A DNA stretch of 64,000 bases from Nocardia tengchongensis (GTDB lineage: Bacteria; Actinomycetota; Actinomycetes; Mycobacteriales; Mycobacteriaceae): positions 1,302,001 through 1,366,000 of the forward strand of contig NZ_CP074371.1 in NCBI RefSeq assembly GCF_018362975.1. Reading direction: 5' to 3'. Shown here piece by piece: positions 39,836-49,093 of this stretch. Under the pieces are notes generated by a model. The model was given only the letters and a program-made list of their open reading frames with translations, had not been told where the DNA came from and searched no databases. How positions within the stretch are numbered: the stretch's first letter is position 1; every line of letters starts with the position of its first letter. The translations under genes were made by a program, and so were the position numbers.

Positions 39836-41236
39836 TCAGGATCTCGGAATGTCCGGCGCGGATGACATCCCGTCGGCCAGCTGCCAATCCTGGACGGGTG
39901 ACCCGTTGACCAGCGTGCCATTGGTCGAACCGAGGTCCGAGAGCATCGCGGTCTGACCGTCCCAGCGAACCTCGATGTGGCGCCGGGAAACACCGGTGTC
40001 GGGCAACCGGAAGTGCGCGTCCTGCCCACGGCCGATGATGTTGCTGCCCTCGCGCAACTGGTAGGTGCGGCCCGAGCCGTCGTCCAGCTGCAGCGTGGCC
40101 GAGTAGCCCGAGGCGCCGCGCGCGGGCGCCGCGCCGTAGCCCGCCTGCTGCTGGTCGTAGCCCGCCTGGCCGTACCCCTGCTGGTCGCCGTAGCCGGCCT
40201 GCTCCGGGTACTGGTCATAGCCCTGCTGGCCGTAACTCTGCTGCTGGCCGTACCCCTGCTCGGCGTAACCGGCCGGCTGCTGGCCGTAGCCGCCGCCCTG
40301 CTCGTACCCCTGCTGGCCGTAGCCGGGCTGCTGGCCGTAGGCCGGGTCGGCGTAACTCTGCTGCTGGCCGTAGCCGGCCTGGTCGCCGTAGCCCTGCTCG
40401 TAGCCCTGCTGCTGCCCGTAGGCGGGGTCGGCGTAGCCCGGCTGCTGGCCGTAGGCCTGGTCGGGCGCGGCATAGCCCTGCTGTTGCCCGTAGCCCTGTT
40501 CGGCGTAACCGCCCGGCTGCTGGGCGCCGTAGCCGCCGCCCTGCTGCTGGTAGTCGTAGCCGTTCTGGTACTCGCCGTAGCCCTGCTCGGACTGGCCGTA
40601 GCCGCCCTGCTCGTAGCCCGGCTGCTGCCCGTGGCCGTAGTCGCCGTAACCCTGCTGACCGGGGCGGCCCGCAGGCGGGGGCGCGTACCCGCGATTCCGC
40701 GGATCGGACTCCGCGGGCTCACGGCTTGGGTCGTAGCCTGAGTTCTGCGTCATGGGGCCAGCTCCTGGTTGCGGGTTGGGTCGTTGTGGGCGTTCAGGGC
40801 CCGCAGACGGGCTGGCCCGCCTGCCCGCGTCCGGATCCACCCGGCCGCGTGTCCTGAACTGTCCGGTGTGCAGCGTAGGGGATGCCTCGAACTCCACGTG
40901 CACTTCGCCGTAGGTCTGCCACCCTTGCTCACGGATGTGGTCTTGCAGATGTTTGGCGAAAGCGCGCACCGTGAGCTGGTAATCCTCCGTGGCGACCTGC
41001 TGATCCGACTGTCCTTCACCGTGCACGAGTTGCCGGAGATCGGACTCGTTGACGGTGATGACATAACTGTTCGGAGCCAGCAGGTGTCCCCCGCCCAGAT
41101 CCTGGACATGGTCGCCGGCCTCACGCTGCAGTGCGGCCTCGACCTCTTGGGGAGCGACACTGCCGCCGAAGGCGCGCGCGAAGACGTCGCCGACGGCGCC
41201 CTGGAGGCGGCGCTCGAAACGGGAAACAAACCCCAT
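39836..41236 (-). CDS. fhaA: FHA-domain protein FhaA with a Gly/Tyr/Gln low-complexity linker
   Basis: 466 aa from ATG 41234-41236, preceded by AAGGAGGGG. An N-terminal DUF3662 domain ([20 protein letters not shown], to about residue 125) is joined to the C-terminal FHA domain ([35 protein letters not shown]). The joining linker is about 180 residues of YGQQ, GYGQ, YGDQ and PAYG repeats. FhaA binds phosphorylated MviN/MurJ-like partners and regulates peptidoglycan synthesis at the poles in mycobacteria. It heads the leftward kinase operon. Confidence 0.95.
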   Translation of the reverse strand: MGFVSRFERRLQGAVGDVFARAFGGSVAPQEVEAALQREAGDHVQDLGGGHLLAPNSYVITVNESDLRQLVHGEGQSDQQVATEDYQLTVRAFAKHLQDHIREQGWQTYGEVHVEFEASPTLHTGQFRTRGRVDPDAGRRASPSAGPERPQRPNPQPGAGPMTQNSGYDPSREPAESDPRNRGYAPPPAGRPGQQGYGDYGHGQQPGYEQGGYGQSEQGYGEYQNGYDYQQQGGGYGAQQPGGYAEQGYGQQQGYAAPDQAYGQQPGYADPAYGQQQGYEQGYGDQAGYGQQQSYADPAYGQQPGYGQQGYEQGGGYGQQPAGYAEQGYGQQQSYGQQGYDQYPEQAGYGDQQGYGQAGYDQQQAGYGAAPARGASGYSATLQLDDGSGRTYQLREGSNIIGRGQDAHFRLPDTGVSRRHIEVRWDGQTAMLSDLGSTNGTLVNGSPVQDWQLADGMSSAPDIPRS

Positions 41237-41496
41237 CGCCCCTCCTTCCCGGGTCGTGTCGATTCTGACCTGCCAATAGACATGCGTGGAGCATCCCGGA
41301 ATGCAACACGCAGGCATGGCGTGTCGCCGGAAGGACACGGTCTTTGCATGATATCCACGATCGTCCACACCTGTAACTCTTGGCGGCGAGCCGAGGTTCC
41401 CGCGTCGCGCTCACCTCGTGACGACCCGGTCGCACCCCTGATAACCAGGCGATTTCGTTTTGGTGCAAACCCCGTGATACGTTTCTCTCGTCGCTC

Positions 41497-41582
41497 GGGC
41501 GAGTGGCGGAATGGCAGACGCGCTGGCTTCAGGTGCCAGTGTCCGTAAGGACGTGGGGGTTCAAGTCCCCCCTCGCCCACCA
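41497..41582 (+). tRNA. tRNA-Leu (CAG)
   Basis: 86 nt including an encoded CCA. The acceptor GGGCGAG pairs with CTCGCCC. The class II variable arm is TGTCCGTAAGGACG, the T-loop is GGTTCAAGTCC, and the anticodon CAG is at 41530-41532, reading CUG, a frequent Leu codon here. A 17-bp terminator starts two bases later. Confidence 0.97.
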
Positions 41583-41583
41583 C

Positions 41584-41625
41584 GAAGAAGGCCCCGATCC
41601 AACCGGATCGGGGCCTTCTTCTTTG
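41584..41625 (+). terminator. Terminator of tRNA-Leu
   Basis: A perfect 17-bp stem, 41584-41600 with 41605-41621, has a 4-nt loop and is followed by TTTG. Confidence 0.85.
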
Positions 41626-42308
41626 TCTGCACCCGGTTCTCCTGGTTCGGAGTCGACCGCGGTTGGTTCGAAGCCGACCATGGTTGTGGGCGGCCGGATG
41701 TGACGAAGGTCGCACACCCTGTTCGGGGATGGTTTCGAGAGGCGTTGCCAGGGGCCGTTTTTGGGCCGCCGCAGGGGCGAAAATCGTTTGCCGGGAGATG
41801 CCATCTTGGGTATGCGCCCGATTACTGTCTGGCGTTGCCGGATGATCATGTAGCTAAAACCATTGGAAACAAACTTGAGGATTGTTTGACCCCAAGCGAC
41901 TGCTTGGCAATCTTGCTGAGCAGTGGAGAAACGCCAGCTTAACGGGGTTGAACCGACGGTGTGTGGCGAATTTGCGACTTTATGGCAAACCGTATGACGG
42001 GGTTCCGAACGCATCGCGCGCAATGGGTTGAAACGGGTCTCGAAACACAACCGCGGGGATAGTTTCGGGGCCCTCCGCAGACCGCCCGCAAAGGGTATGC
42101 CGGGAATTAGCGATCACCTCGAGTTCCCTACGGAGAAGCGGCATTTCGCCTGGTCGCGTTATGCGCCCGGTGGGCAAGTCGGAGGTTGCGTAGCCATAAC
42201 GATTGTGTAGAGTCAACGGCAACGCTGGCCGCAGCTGAGCCGGACTCGCTGCGGCCAGTGGAACTCACTTCCGATGGCCTCGCCGCCCCAGCGCCACGGA
42301 CTCGCGAC
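41626..42308. other. Lower-GC intergenic stretch after tRNA-Leu, no supported gene
   Basis: About 680 bp. The part 41780-42000 is visibly richer in A/T than its surroundings. Frames on both strands look like noise: they have no family motifs, unusual Arg/Pro/Ser composition, or cross the tRNA antisense. An 11-bp hairpin at 42225-42258 probably terminates the leftward spoIIM-like gene. A degenerate remnant of an element inserted at the tRNA is possible but unproven. Confidence 0.5.
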
Positions 42309-43361
42309 CTACGAAGTCGCCACTCTCACAACCGCTTCGGGACCGTTTCCGAGCGAATAGCCCGTGATGTGCTCCACGGCATCTCCCGCATCCGCCGCGC
42401 GACTCATGCGATCCTGCTCTCGCGCCGCGATCCGGCCGCGCCCGAACACGTAGGCCAGGAAACCCAGTTCGGCCACCGCCCCGATCCCGACCCGCACCGC
42501 GGTGGGCAGTCCGCTGGGTGTCACGAACCCTTCCAGGAACCCCGACACCAGCAGCACGCCCGCCAATCCGATCGCGATCACCGCGGTCGCCCGGCCCTGC
42601 CGCGCCAGCGCCTGCGGCCGGCTCTCCCGGCCCGGGTCGATCAACGTCCAGCCCAGTTTCAGCCCCGCCCCACCGGCCACGAAAATGGCTGTGAGCTCCA
42701 GCATTCCGTGCGGCAGGATCCAGCCGAAGAACGGTCCCAGCCGCCCGGCCTCCGCCATCAGCCCGGCACTGATCCCGAGGTTGAGGGCGTTCATGAACAA
42801 CAGGTAGACGGCCGGCAGCACCAGCACACCCATGAACAAGGCCATGGCCGACACCCACGCGTTGTTGGTCCACACCTTCGCGGCGAACGCGTCGTGCGAA
42901 TGCTCGTAGTAGTAGGTCTCGAATTCGCCGCCGGGTTTGGTCAAGGCGTCTGTATTCATGTCCAGGCCCAGATGCCGCCGCGTCGACTCGGAATTGGCCA
43001 CCGCCGCCGCCAGCGCGGCCGATCCGAGCAGGAACGCCGCCGCCACCGACAGCCACCACGGCCAGGCCCGGTACACCGCCGCCGGGAAGCGATGGGTGAA
43101 GAAGTAGCCGATCTCGCGCGGGGTATCGGTGGGCGCGCTCAGAATCCGCCCCCGGGCCCGGGTCAGCACCGCCGACAGCCCGGCGATCAGCTCCGGATCC
43201 GCCTCCCGCGTCTGTAACCGCGCCAACTGCTGCGAGGCCACCCGATACAGGCGCACCAGCTCGTCGGATTCCGCGCCGCTGAGCCGCTTACCCCCGGCCG
43301 CCAGCCGATCCAGCCGATCCCAGGAGGGCTTGTGCACAAATGTGTACGCGTCCAGATCCAT
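42309..43361 (-). CDS. SpoIIM-like stage II sporulation protein M family membrane protein
   Basis: 350 aa from ATG 43359-43361 with GGAGGGG upstream. A soluble helical N-terminus (LDAYTFVHKPSWDRLDRLAAG) precedes five or six transmembrane helices. The SpoIIM core is recognisable at FMNALNLGISAGLMAEAG and PHGMLELTAIFVAGGAGL. In this non-sporulating lineage it is the counterpart of Rv3694c, next to RDD and MoxR genes, and its role is unknown. It is divergent from the RDD gene with a 42-bp gap. Confidence 0.9.
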   Translation of the reverse strand: MDLDAYTFVHKPSWDRLDRLAAGGKRLSGAESDELVRLYRVASQQLARLQTREADPELIAGLSAVLTRARGRILSAPTDTPREIGYFFTHRFPAAVYRAWPWWLSVAAAFLLGSAALAAAVANSESTRRHLGLDMNTDALTKPGGEFETYYYEHSHDAFAAKVWTNNAWVSAMALFMGVLVLPAVYLLFMNALNLGISAGLMAEAGRLGPFFGWILPHGMLELTAIFVAGGAGLKLGWTLIDPGRESRPQALARQGRATAVIAIGLAGVLLVSGFLEGFVTPSGLPTAVRVGIGAVAELGFLAYVFGRGRIAAREQDRMSRAADAGDAVEHITGYSLGNGPEAVVRVATS

Positions 43362-43403
43362 CAGTACCCCTCCTGCGCCAATGCTGACAAAATGCTAACC
43401 ACC

Positions 43404-44204
43404 ATGGCTCTTTTCACCACTGGCGAGGCCGTTGCCGTCGAACTGCCCATCGCGCGGATCCCGACGCGGGCCGCGGCGTTCCTGCTGGACCTGATCCTGC
43501 AGCTGCTGCTGGCGGTGATGCTGGTCCTTCTCGGGCGGGCGCTGCTGGTGTGGATCGGCGCGGATTCGGCGTGGCGGGACGCGGCGATGCTGGTGGCGCT
43601 GGTGTGCGCGTTCATCGGGTATCCGGTGGTGTTCGAGACGTTCTCGCGGGGCCGCTCGATCGGGAAGATGGCGGTCGGGCTGCGGGTGGTGCGGGCCGAC
43701 GGCGGGCCGATCGATTTCCGGCACGCGGTGACGCGGGGCCTGGCGGGGATCGTGGACTTCTGGATTCTGGGGACCGGGCTGATCGCCATCGTGGTCTCGA
43801 TGTGCTCGCCGCAGGCCCGCCGGGTCGGGGACGCGCTGGCGGGGACCGTGGTGGTGCACGATCGCAGCCGGTTGCCGTTCGCCGCGCTGGCCGCGCCGCC
43901 GCCGTGGCTGACGGGCTGGGCGCGACAGCTCGACCTGTCGGGCCTGTCCGATGCGCAGGCGTTGGCGGTGCGGCAGTACCTGGTGCGGTTCCGCACCCTG
44001 ACCCCCGAGGTGCAGGATCGGCTGGGCCGGTCCCTCGTCCTGTCGGTCTGCGCGAGCTTGCGCACCGTGCCCCTGCACGGCTATCCGCCGCTGCAGATTC
44101 TGGGCGCGGTGCTCGCCGAGCGGCAGCGGCGCGAGATTCCGCCGCCGCCGTTCGCGGTGCGGCGGCCGGCGCCGGTCCCGGTCACAGCGCTCCGGTCCGT
44201 TTGA
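43404..44204 (+). CDS. RDD-family membrane protein
   Basis: 266 aa from ATG 43404 (MALFTTGEAVAVELPIARIP); an ATG at 43392 is an alternative. The RDD domain has TRAAAFLLDLILQLLLAVML with the conserved Arg-Asp pattern, GRSIGKMAVGLRVVRADGG and ARRVGDALAGTVVVHDRS. Two or three transmembrane helices. It corresponds to Rv3695 beside the MoxR-DUF58 genes. No transport role is proven for this subgroup. Its 3' end overlaps the convergent DUF58 gene by 23 bp. Confidence 0.88.
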   Translation: MALFTTGEAVAVELPIARIPTRAAAFLLDLILQLLLAVMLVLLGRALLVWIGADSAWRDAAMLVALVCAFIGYPVVFETFSRGRSIGKMAVGLRVVRADGGPIDFRHAVTRGLAGIVDFWILGTGLIAIVVSMCSPQARRVGDALAGTVVVHDRSRLPFAALAAPPPWLTGWARQLDLSGLSDAQALAVRQYLVRFRTLTPEVQDRLGRSLVLSVCASLRTVPLHGYPPLQILGAVLAERQRREIPPPPFAVRRPAPVPVTALRSV

Positions 44205-45477
44205 GTTCCAGGTATTCGTCGGCCAGCGCTTCGGGCAGCCGGTCGGGGGCCGCGGCGATGACGCGGACACCCAAGCGACGCAGCGTCTCCCGGGCCACCG
44301 CGTGGTCGGCGATCACGTTCTCGGCGGCGGCCGCCGCGTAGAGGTCGCCGGAGCCGGATCGATGCGCGGCGGCGGCCGCCACGTCCGGATCGGTCACCGA
44401 CACCACCAGCACCCGATGCCGTTCGGCCAGCACCGGCAGTACCGGCAGCAGGCCCTCCTGCAGGGTCGCCGCGTCGAGGTGGGTGAACCAGACCACCAGG
44501 CTGCGGCGGCGGGCCCGTTGCAGGGTGGCGCGCAGCATCCCGCGATAGTCGGTGTCGGCCAGTTCGGGGGTGAGCCCGGCGAGTGCGTGCATGAGCTTGA
44601 GCTGCAGGCGTTTTCCGCCGATGCCGCGCACCTCGGTGCGCAGGCGGCGGTCGTAGGCCAGCAGGTCGACCGAGTCGCCACCGGAGGCGGCCAGCCCGCC
44701 CAGCAGCAGCGTCGCCTCGATGGCGGCGTCGAGCCGGGTGCCGTTCCCGACCCGGCCGGCGCTGACCCGCCCGGTGTCGAGCAGCATGACCACGTGCCGG
44801 TTGCGTTCCGGCCGCCAGGTGCGGACCAGGACGTCGTTGGCGCGGGCGGTGGCGCGCCAGTCGATGGTGCGGACGTCGTCGCCCGCGACATATTCACGGA
44901 ACGAATCGAATTCGGTGCCCTGGCCGCGAATCGTGGTGGTGTTGCGGCCCTCCAGCTGCTGCAACTGCTTGACCTTGGAGGCCAGCAGCCGTTCGCTGCG
45001 GAACGGCGGCAGCGCGCGCAACCGGGCCGGAACCTGGTGGCGCACCTGCCGGCCGGCCATGCCGAGCGGGCCCAGCAGGCGCAGTGTCACGGGACCGGCC
45101 ACCCGGTCGCCGTGATAGTCGGGGGCCAGCTCGGTGCGCAGTCGAATCCTGGTGTTGGGCGGCAGGTTCAGCGCGTGCGTGCGATGCCGGGCGTGCGCGC
45201 TCGGCGGCCAGTCGTCCCACAGGGTGCCGCGCGCCGGGCGGGTCCCGCCGTTCAGCACCGCCAGTTCCACCTCGATGCTGCGGCCGGTGCGCACGGTGGT
45301 GAGGGGCTCTCGCGAAAGCTCCAGCGCGCCCGGGGATCCCAGGAGCAGCAGGTCGACGCCGATGAGCGCGGCCAGTGCCAGGGTGGCGAGCAGCACGCCG
45401 GGCCACGACGGCAGCACCAGCGTGACGAACAGCGCCGCGAGCACCGCGGCGGCGGCCAGCCGGCCGGTGACGACCAC
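44182..45477 (-). CDS. DUF58 domain-containing protein
   Basis: 431 aa from GTG 45475-45477. Two N-terminal transmembrane helices (AAVLAALFVTLVLPSWPGVL and LATLALAALIGVDLLLLG) are followed by the DUF58 domain with GDDVRTIDWRATARANDVLVRTW and a von Willebrand-A-like remainder (VVMLLDTGRVSAG). DUF58 proteins accompany MoxR AAA+ ATPases as chaperone-type partners. It is three bases downstream of the moxR stop. Confidence 0.92.
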   Translation of the reverse strand: MVVTGRLAAAAVLAALFVTLVLPSWPGVLLATLALAALIGVDLLLLGSPGALELSREPLTTVRTGRSIEVELAVLNGGTRPARGTLWDDWPPSAHARHRTHALNLPPNTRIRLRTELAPDYHGDRVAGPVTLRLLGPLGMAGRQVRHQVPARLRALPPFRSERLLASKVKQLQQLEGRNTTTIRGQGTEFDSFREYVAGDDVRTIDWRATARANDVLVRTWRPERNRHVVMLLDTGRVSAGRVGNGTRLDAAIEATLLLGGLAASGGDSVDLLAYDRRLRTEVRGIGGKRLQLKLMHALAGLTPELADTDYRGMLRATLQRARRRSLVVWFTHLDAATLQEGLLPVLPVLAERHRVLVVSVTDPDVAAAAAHRSGSGDLYAAAAAENVIADHAVARETLRRLGVRVIAAAPDRLPEALADEYLELKRTGAL

Positions 45478-45480
45478 CGG

Positions 45481-46506
<1,026 letters not shown>

Positions 46507-46510
<4 letters not shown>

Positions 46511-47565
46511 AAGACCTCCGCTTCGATCCATTCGAGTTGTGCCGCCACGAGTTCCAGGGTGGCCCGGTCGGTGACCGGGTCGTACAGGGCGGCGCGGAGG
46601 ACGGCCGGGTCCGCGCCGGTGCGGGCGCCGAGCGCCGCGACGACCAGTTCCGCCGGGGTGTCGGCGGTGACGCCGAGCACCGGCCGCAGCCGGCGCAGCG
46701 CCGCCGCCCGCAGTTTCGCGGCCACATGGTCGTGGTCGCGGGATTTCCGGTACAGCCCGGCCTGTCCGGCCAGGAGTTCGTGGGCGGGGGCCTCCACCGG
46801 CAGCGGTTCGCTCACGATCGCGCCGCGCCGGCGGCCCCGCCACCACAGCACCGCGATCCAGGCGATCAGGAACTGCAGGCCGCCGAAGGCCAGCCAGTGC
46901 GGCATCCGCTGGAAGATGGAATCGTCGCCCGCGCCGAAGTTCGGCGGCGGCAGATCGGGTTCCCGGGTCGGGGTGGGCTGGTGGGTCGGCGGCGTGTTCG
47001 GCGGATGCGAGGTCGAGGGCGCGTGCCCGAGATGGGTGAGCACGTACACCAGCGCGATGACGGCGAGCAGTGCGACCAGCGCGGTCCACAGTCGCCAATC
47101 CTTCAGCAGCTCAGGCAGTTCCCGCCGCTCGCGCGCGGGCTTGTCCTTACGGGCCTTGGTCTTGCGGGTTTTCCGCTGTTCGGTGATGTCGACCGGGCCG
47201 TCCTTGGGCGGCGGCGCGATCGAATACCGGTCGGCCTGCTCGAGCTGCCGGTACTCGGCCTCGGTGGCGTGCCGTCCGCCGTAGACGACCTCGTCGAAAC
47301 TGTGTGCCGCCGACGGCAGTTCACCCGCGTCCCGCACGGCCGCGGTGGCGTCGCGGGCGGTCTCCCGCGCGGTGCGCGCCCGCTCCTCGTCGAGGATCCC
47401 GCGCTGTTCCAGCCCGCGCGTGACCGCCCGATACCGTTCGCGCAGCGCCGCACCGAAATCCCCGCGCCGGGCGGCGTCCTCGGCCGCGGCCAGGTGCGTG
47501 GCGGCCGGGCCCAGCGCGGGTTCGGGCGGCGCGCCGGCGGACAGTGTGTCGTGGGTTTCGTTCAT
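46507..47565 (-). CDS. DUF4129 protein fused to the ends of a DUF4350-like protein
   Basis: 352 aa from ATG 47563-47565. Residues 1-100 match DUF4129 (LRERYRAVTRGLEQRGILDE, SFDEVVYGGRHATEAEY). A basic linker leads to a transmembrane helix (WTALVALLAVIALVYVL), a short Pro/Thr-rich extracytoplasmic segment, a second helix and a cytoplasmic region ending LRAAALRRLRPVLGV to WIEAEVL. That last region resembles the end of DUF4350 proteins. Related actinobacteria usually encode two separate proteins here, and the extracytoplasmic DUF4350 core seems absent. It overlaps both neighbours by 4 bp. Confidence 0.75.
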
Positions 47566-48437
47566 CTTGCGCCTCCGGCGGGGACCCGGATGTCCCAGGC
47601 TTCGCGGCGGCAGCGCCGGTCGACGTAGGTGACCACCTGGGTGGCGGACTCGACCATCTCGCCGACCGCAACCAGCAGCAGCGCGACCGTGATGATCAGC
47701 ACCGTCACCGTCCAGCGGTGGGTGCCGGAGAAGTCGCTGATGGTCGAGGGCAGCGCCAGCACCGGCACGATCAGCACCACCAGCAGCGCGCGCAGGTACA
47801 GCCACAGTCCGACCAGCTGCCATTCGGTGCCGCCCGCAAGCAGTTTCGCGCGCCGGGCCGCGACACCGTAAGAAGCGGAGCTGTCGAAGATGATGGGCGC
47901 CAGGGTGAATCGGCGGGCGCGCAGCCAGGCCAGCCAGATCACCGCGAACGGCGCGGTGAACAGCAGGGGAGTACCCACGACCAGCACCCCGAGACCGATC
48001 AGCGTGCACATGGCCTGATAGCCGAGCAGCGGTCCGGAGGCGGAAGTCAGCTGCCGCAACGCGTTTCGCCACGTCGACGGCCTGCGGTACACGACATCGA
48101 GTCCGATCGGCACGGTCACGCCGCGCACGAAGAAGCGCAGCGCCCAGGCGCCCAGCAGGCCGGTGAACAACGCGCCCCAGAAGGTGCCGCTGTCGGAATC
48201 CCCGGTGACGGCGGCCGCCGCCACGGCGCCCGCGACGGCCAGCGCCGAAGCCGCCAGCCACGCCACCCCGAGCAATGCCGCCAGGGTTTTGATCCGGGCC
48301 TGGATCAGCGCGAACGGCAGATCCAGTAGTTCCCGGAACTGCATCGGGCGGATCGGGACGATCGCCGGGTCGGATGAAGTCGGTTCCCCCACCGAGCCGG
48401 TCGGCGAACCGACGGAGTCGGCGGCGGACGGCAACAC
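47562..48437 (-). CDS. Multi-pass membrane protein of the MoxR/DUF58 cluster
   Basis: 291 aa with about six transmembrane helices. It begins with an acidic Ser/Pro-rich tail, then MQFRELLDLPFALIQARIK, which recalls membrane domains of the glycerophosphodiester-phosphodiesterase-like family (DUF7544/YckC-type). The function is unknown. It is the first gene of the tight membrane protein-DUF4129-moxR-DUF58 operon and overlaps the DUF4129 start by 4 bp. A TetR gene ends 10 bp upstream on the same strand. Confidence 0.7.
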   Translation of the reverse strand: MLPSAADSVGSPTGSVGEPTSSDPAIVPIRPMQFRELLDLPFALIQARIKTLAALLGVAWLAASALAVAGAVAAAAVTGDSDSGTFWGALFTGLLGAWALRFFVRGVTVPIGLDVVYRRPSTWRNALRQLTSASGPLLGYQAMCTLIGLGVLVVGTPLLFTAPFAVIWLAWLRARRFTLAPIIFDSSASYGVAARRAKLLAGGTEWQLVGLWLYLRALLVVLIVPVLALPSTISDFSGTHRWTVTVLIITVALLLVAVGEMVESATQVVTYVDRRCRREAWDIRVPAGGAR

Positions 48438-48447
48438 GCGCTCGAGT

Positions 48448-49014
48448 CTATCCGGACTCGGGGCCCAGCAGCCGGGCGACGACCTGCCGGTACATCTCCG
48501 GTTCGATCGGCGGGATGCCCATCAGGGCGCGCAGGTAGACGCCGTCGCCGACGAGTCGCACGATCTCGGCGTGCACGGGGTCGTGGATCTCGTTGTCCAG
48601 GGCGGTCTTCCAGGACCGCATCACCTCGTCGATGGCGCGGTCGGTCTCGGCCTGCGTCTCGTCGGGCGGCGCGTCGACGGTGCGCATGGCCGCCAGCATC
48701 GAACGGTAGAGGGCGAGTTCGACGGCGTCGGCCTCGTTCTCGGGGTGCGGGGCCTGCAGATACCACTCGGCGACCGAACGACCCTGTTCGATCGTGGTTT
48801 TCACCTGCTGGTCGGCGCGATCGGTGACGCGGCGCAGCAGTCCGGCGAGCAGCGCGTCCTTGCTCTTGAAGTGATAGAGGAGTCCGCCCTTGGAGACGCC
48901 GGCGGTGGCGGCGACGTTCTCCAGGGTCACCTGGGACAGGCCCTTGTCGAGGAGCAGGTTCTCGAGGGCGTCGAGGATCCGGTCACGTGTGCCGGCGGGG
49001 TCGCGGGTGGTCAC
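48448..49014 (-). CDS. TetR-family transcriptional regulator
   Basis: 188 aa. The N-terminal helix-turn-helix reads RDRILDALENLLLDKG, then LENVAATAGVSKGGLLYHFKSKDALLAGLL, the TetR signature. The C-terminal ligand domain is acidic and helical. It is divergent from the MFS exporter with an 79-bp gap holding two tandem operator-like repeats, so it most likely represses itself and the exporter until an inducer binds (inference). Confidence 0.94.
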   Translation of the reverse strand: MTTRDPAGTRDRILDALENLLLDKGLSQVTLENVAATAGVSKGGLLYHFKSKDALLAGLLRRVTDRADQQVKTTIEQGRSVAEWYLQAPHPENEADAVELALYRSMLAAMRTVDAPPDETQAETDRAIDEVMRSWKTALDNEIHDPVHAEIVRLVGDGVYLRALMGIPPIEPEMYRQVVARLLGPESG

Positions 49015-49022
49015 GGGGGTTG

Positions 49023-49073
49023 ACTGTACCGGCTGGACGGTTCAAGCTGTTACTGTACCGTCTGGACGGTTCA
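49023..49073. promoter_or_regulatory. Tandem TetR operators between tetR and the MFS gene
   Basis: Two 22-bp copies, 49023-49044 and 49052-49073, differ at one base and are spaced 29 bp apart. The second contains the perfect palindrome ACCGTC-TG-GACGGT. They cover the divergent promoter gap. Confidence 0.8.
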
Positions 49074-49093
49074 TACCCGAAGGAAGAAAGTCG

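Noticed and set aside
40109..40690. CRISPR or tandem DNA repeat array
   Set aside because: The repeats are codon-level low complexity in FhaA, as are those in dnaA at 9148-9420; there are no spacers and no cas genes.
41529..42050. Minus-strand frame with SSWWARGDLNPHV
   Set aside because: It is the antisense of tRNA-Leu, another familiar false protein; the remainder has no protein-like features.
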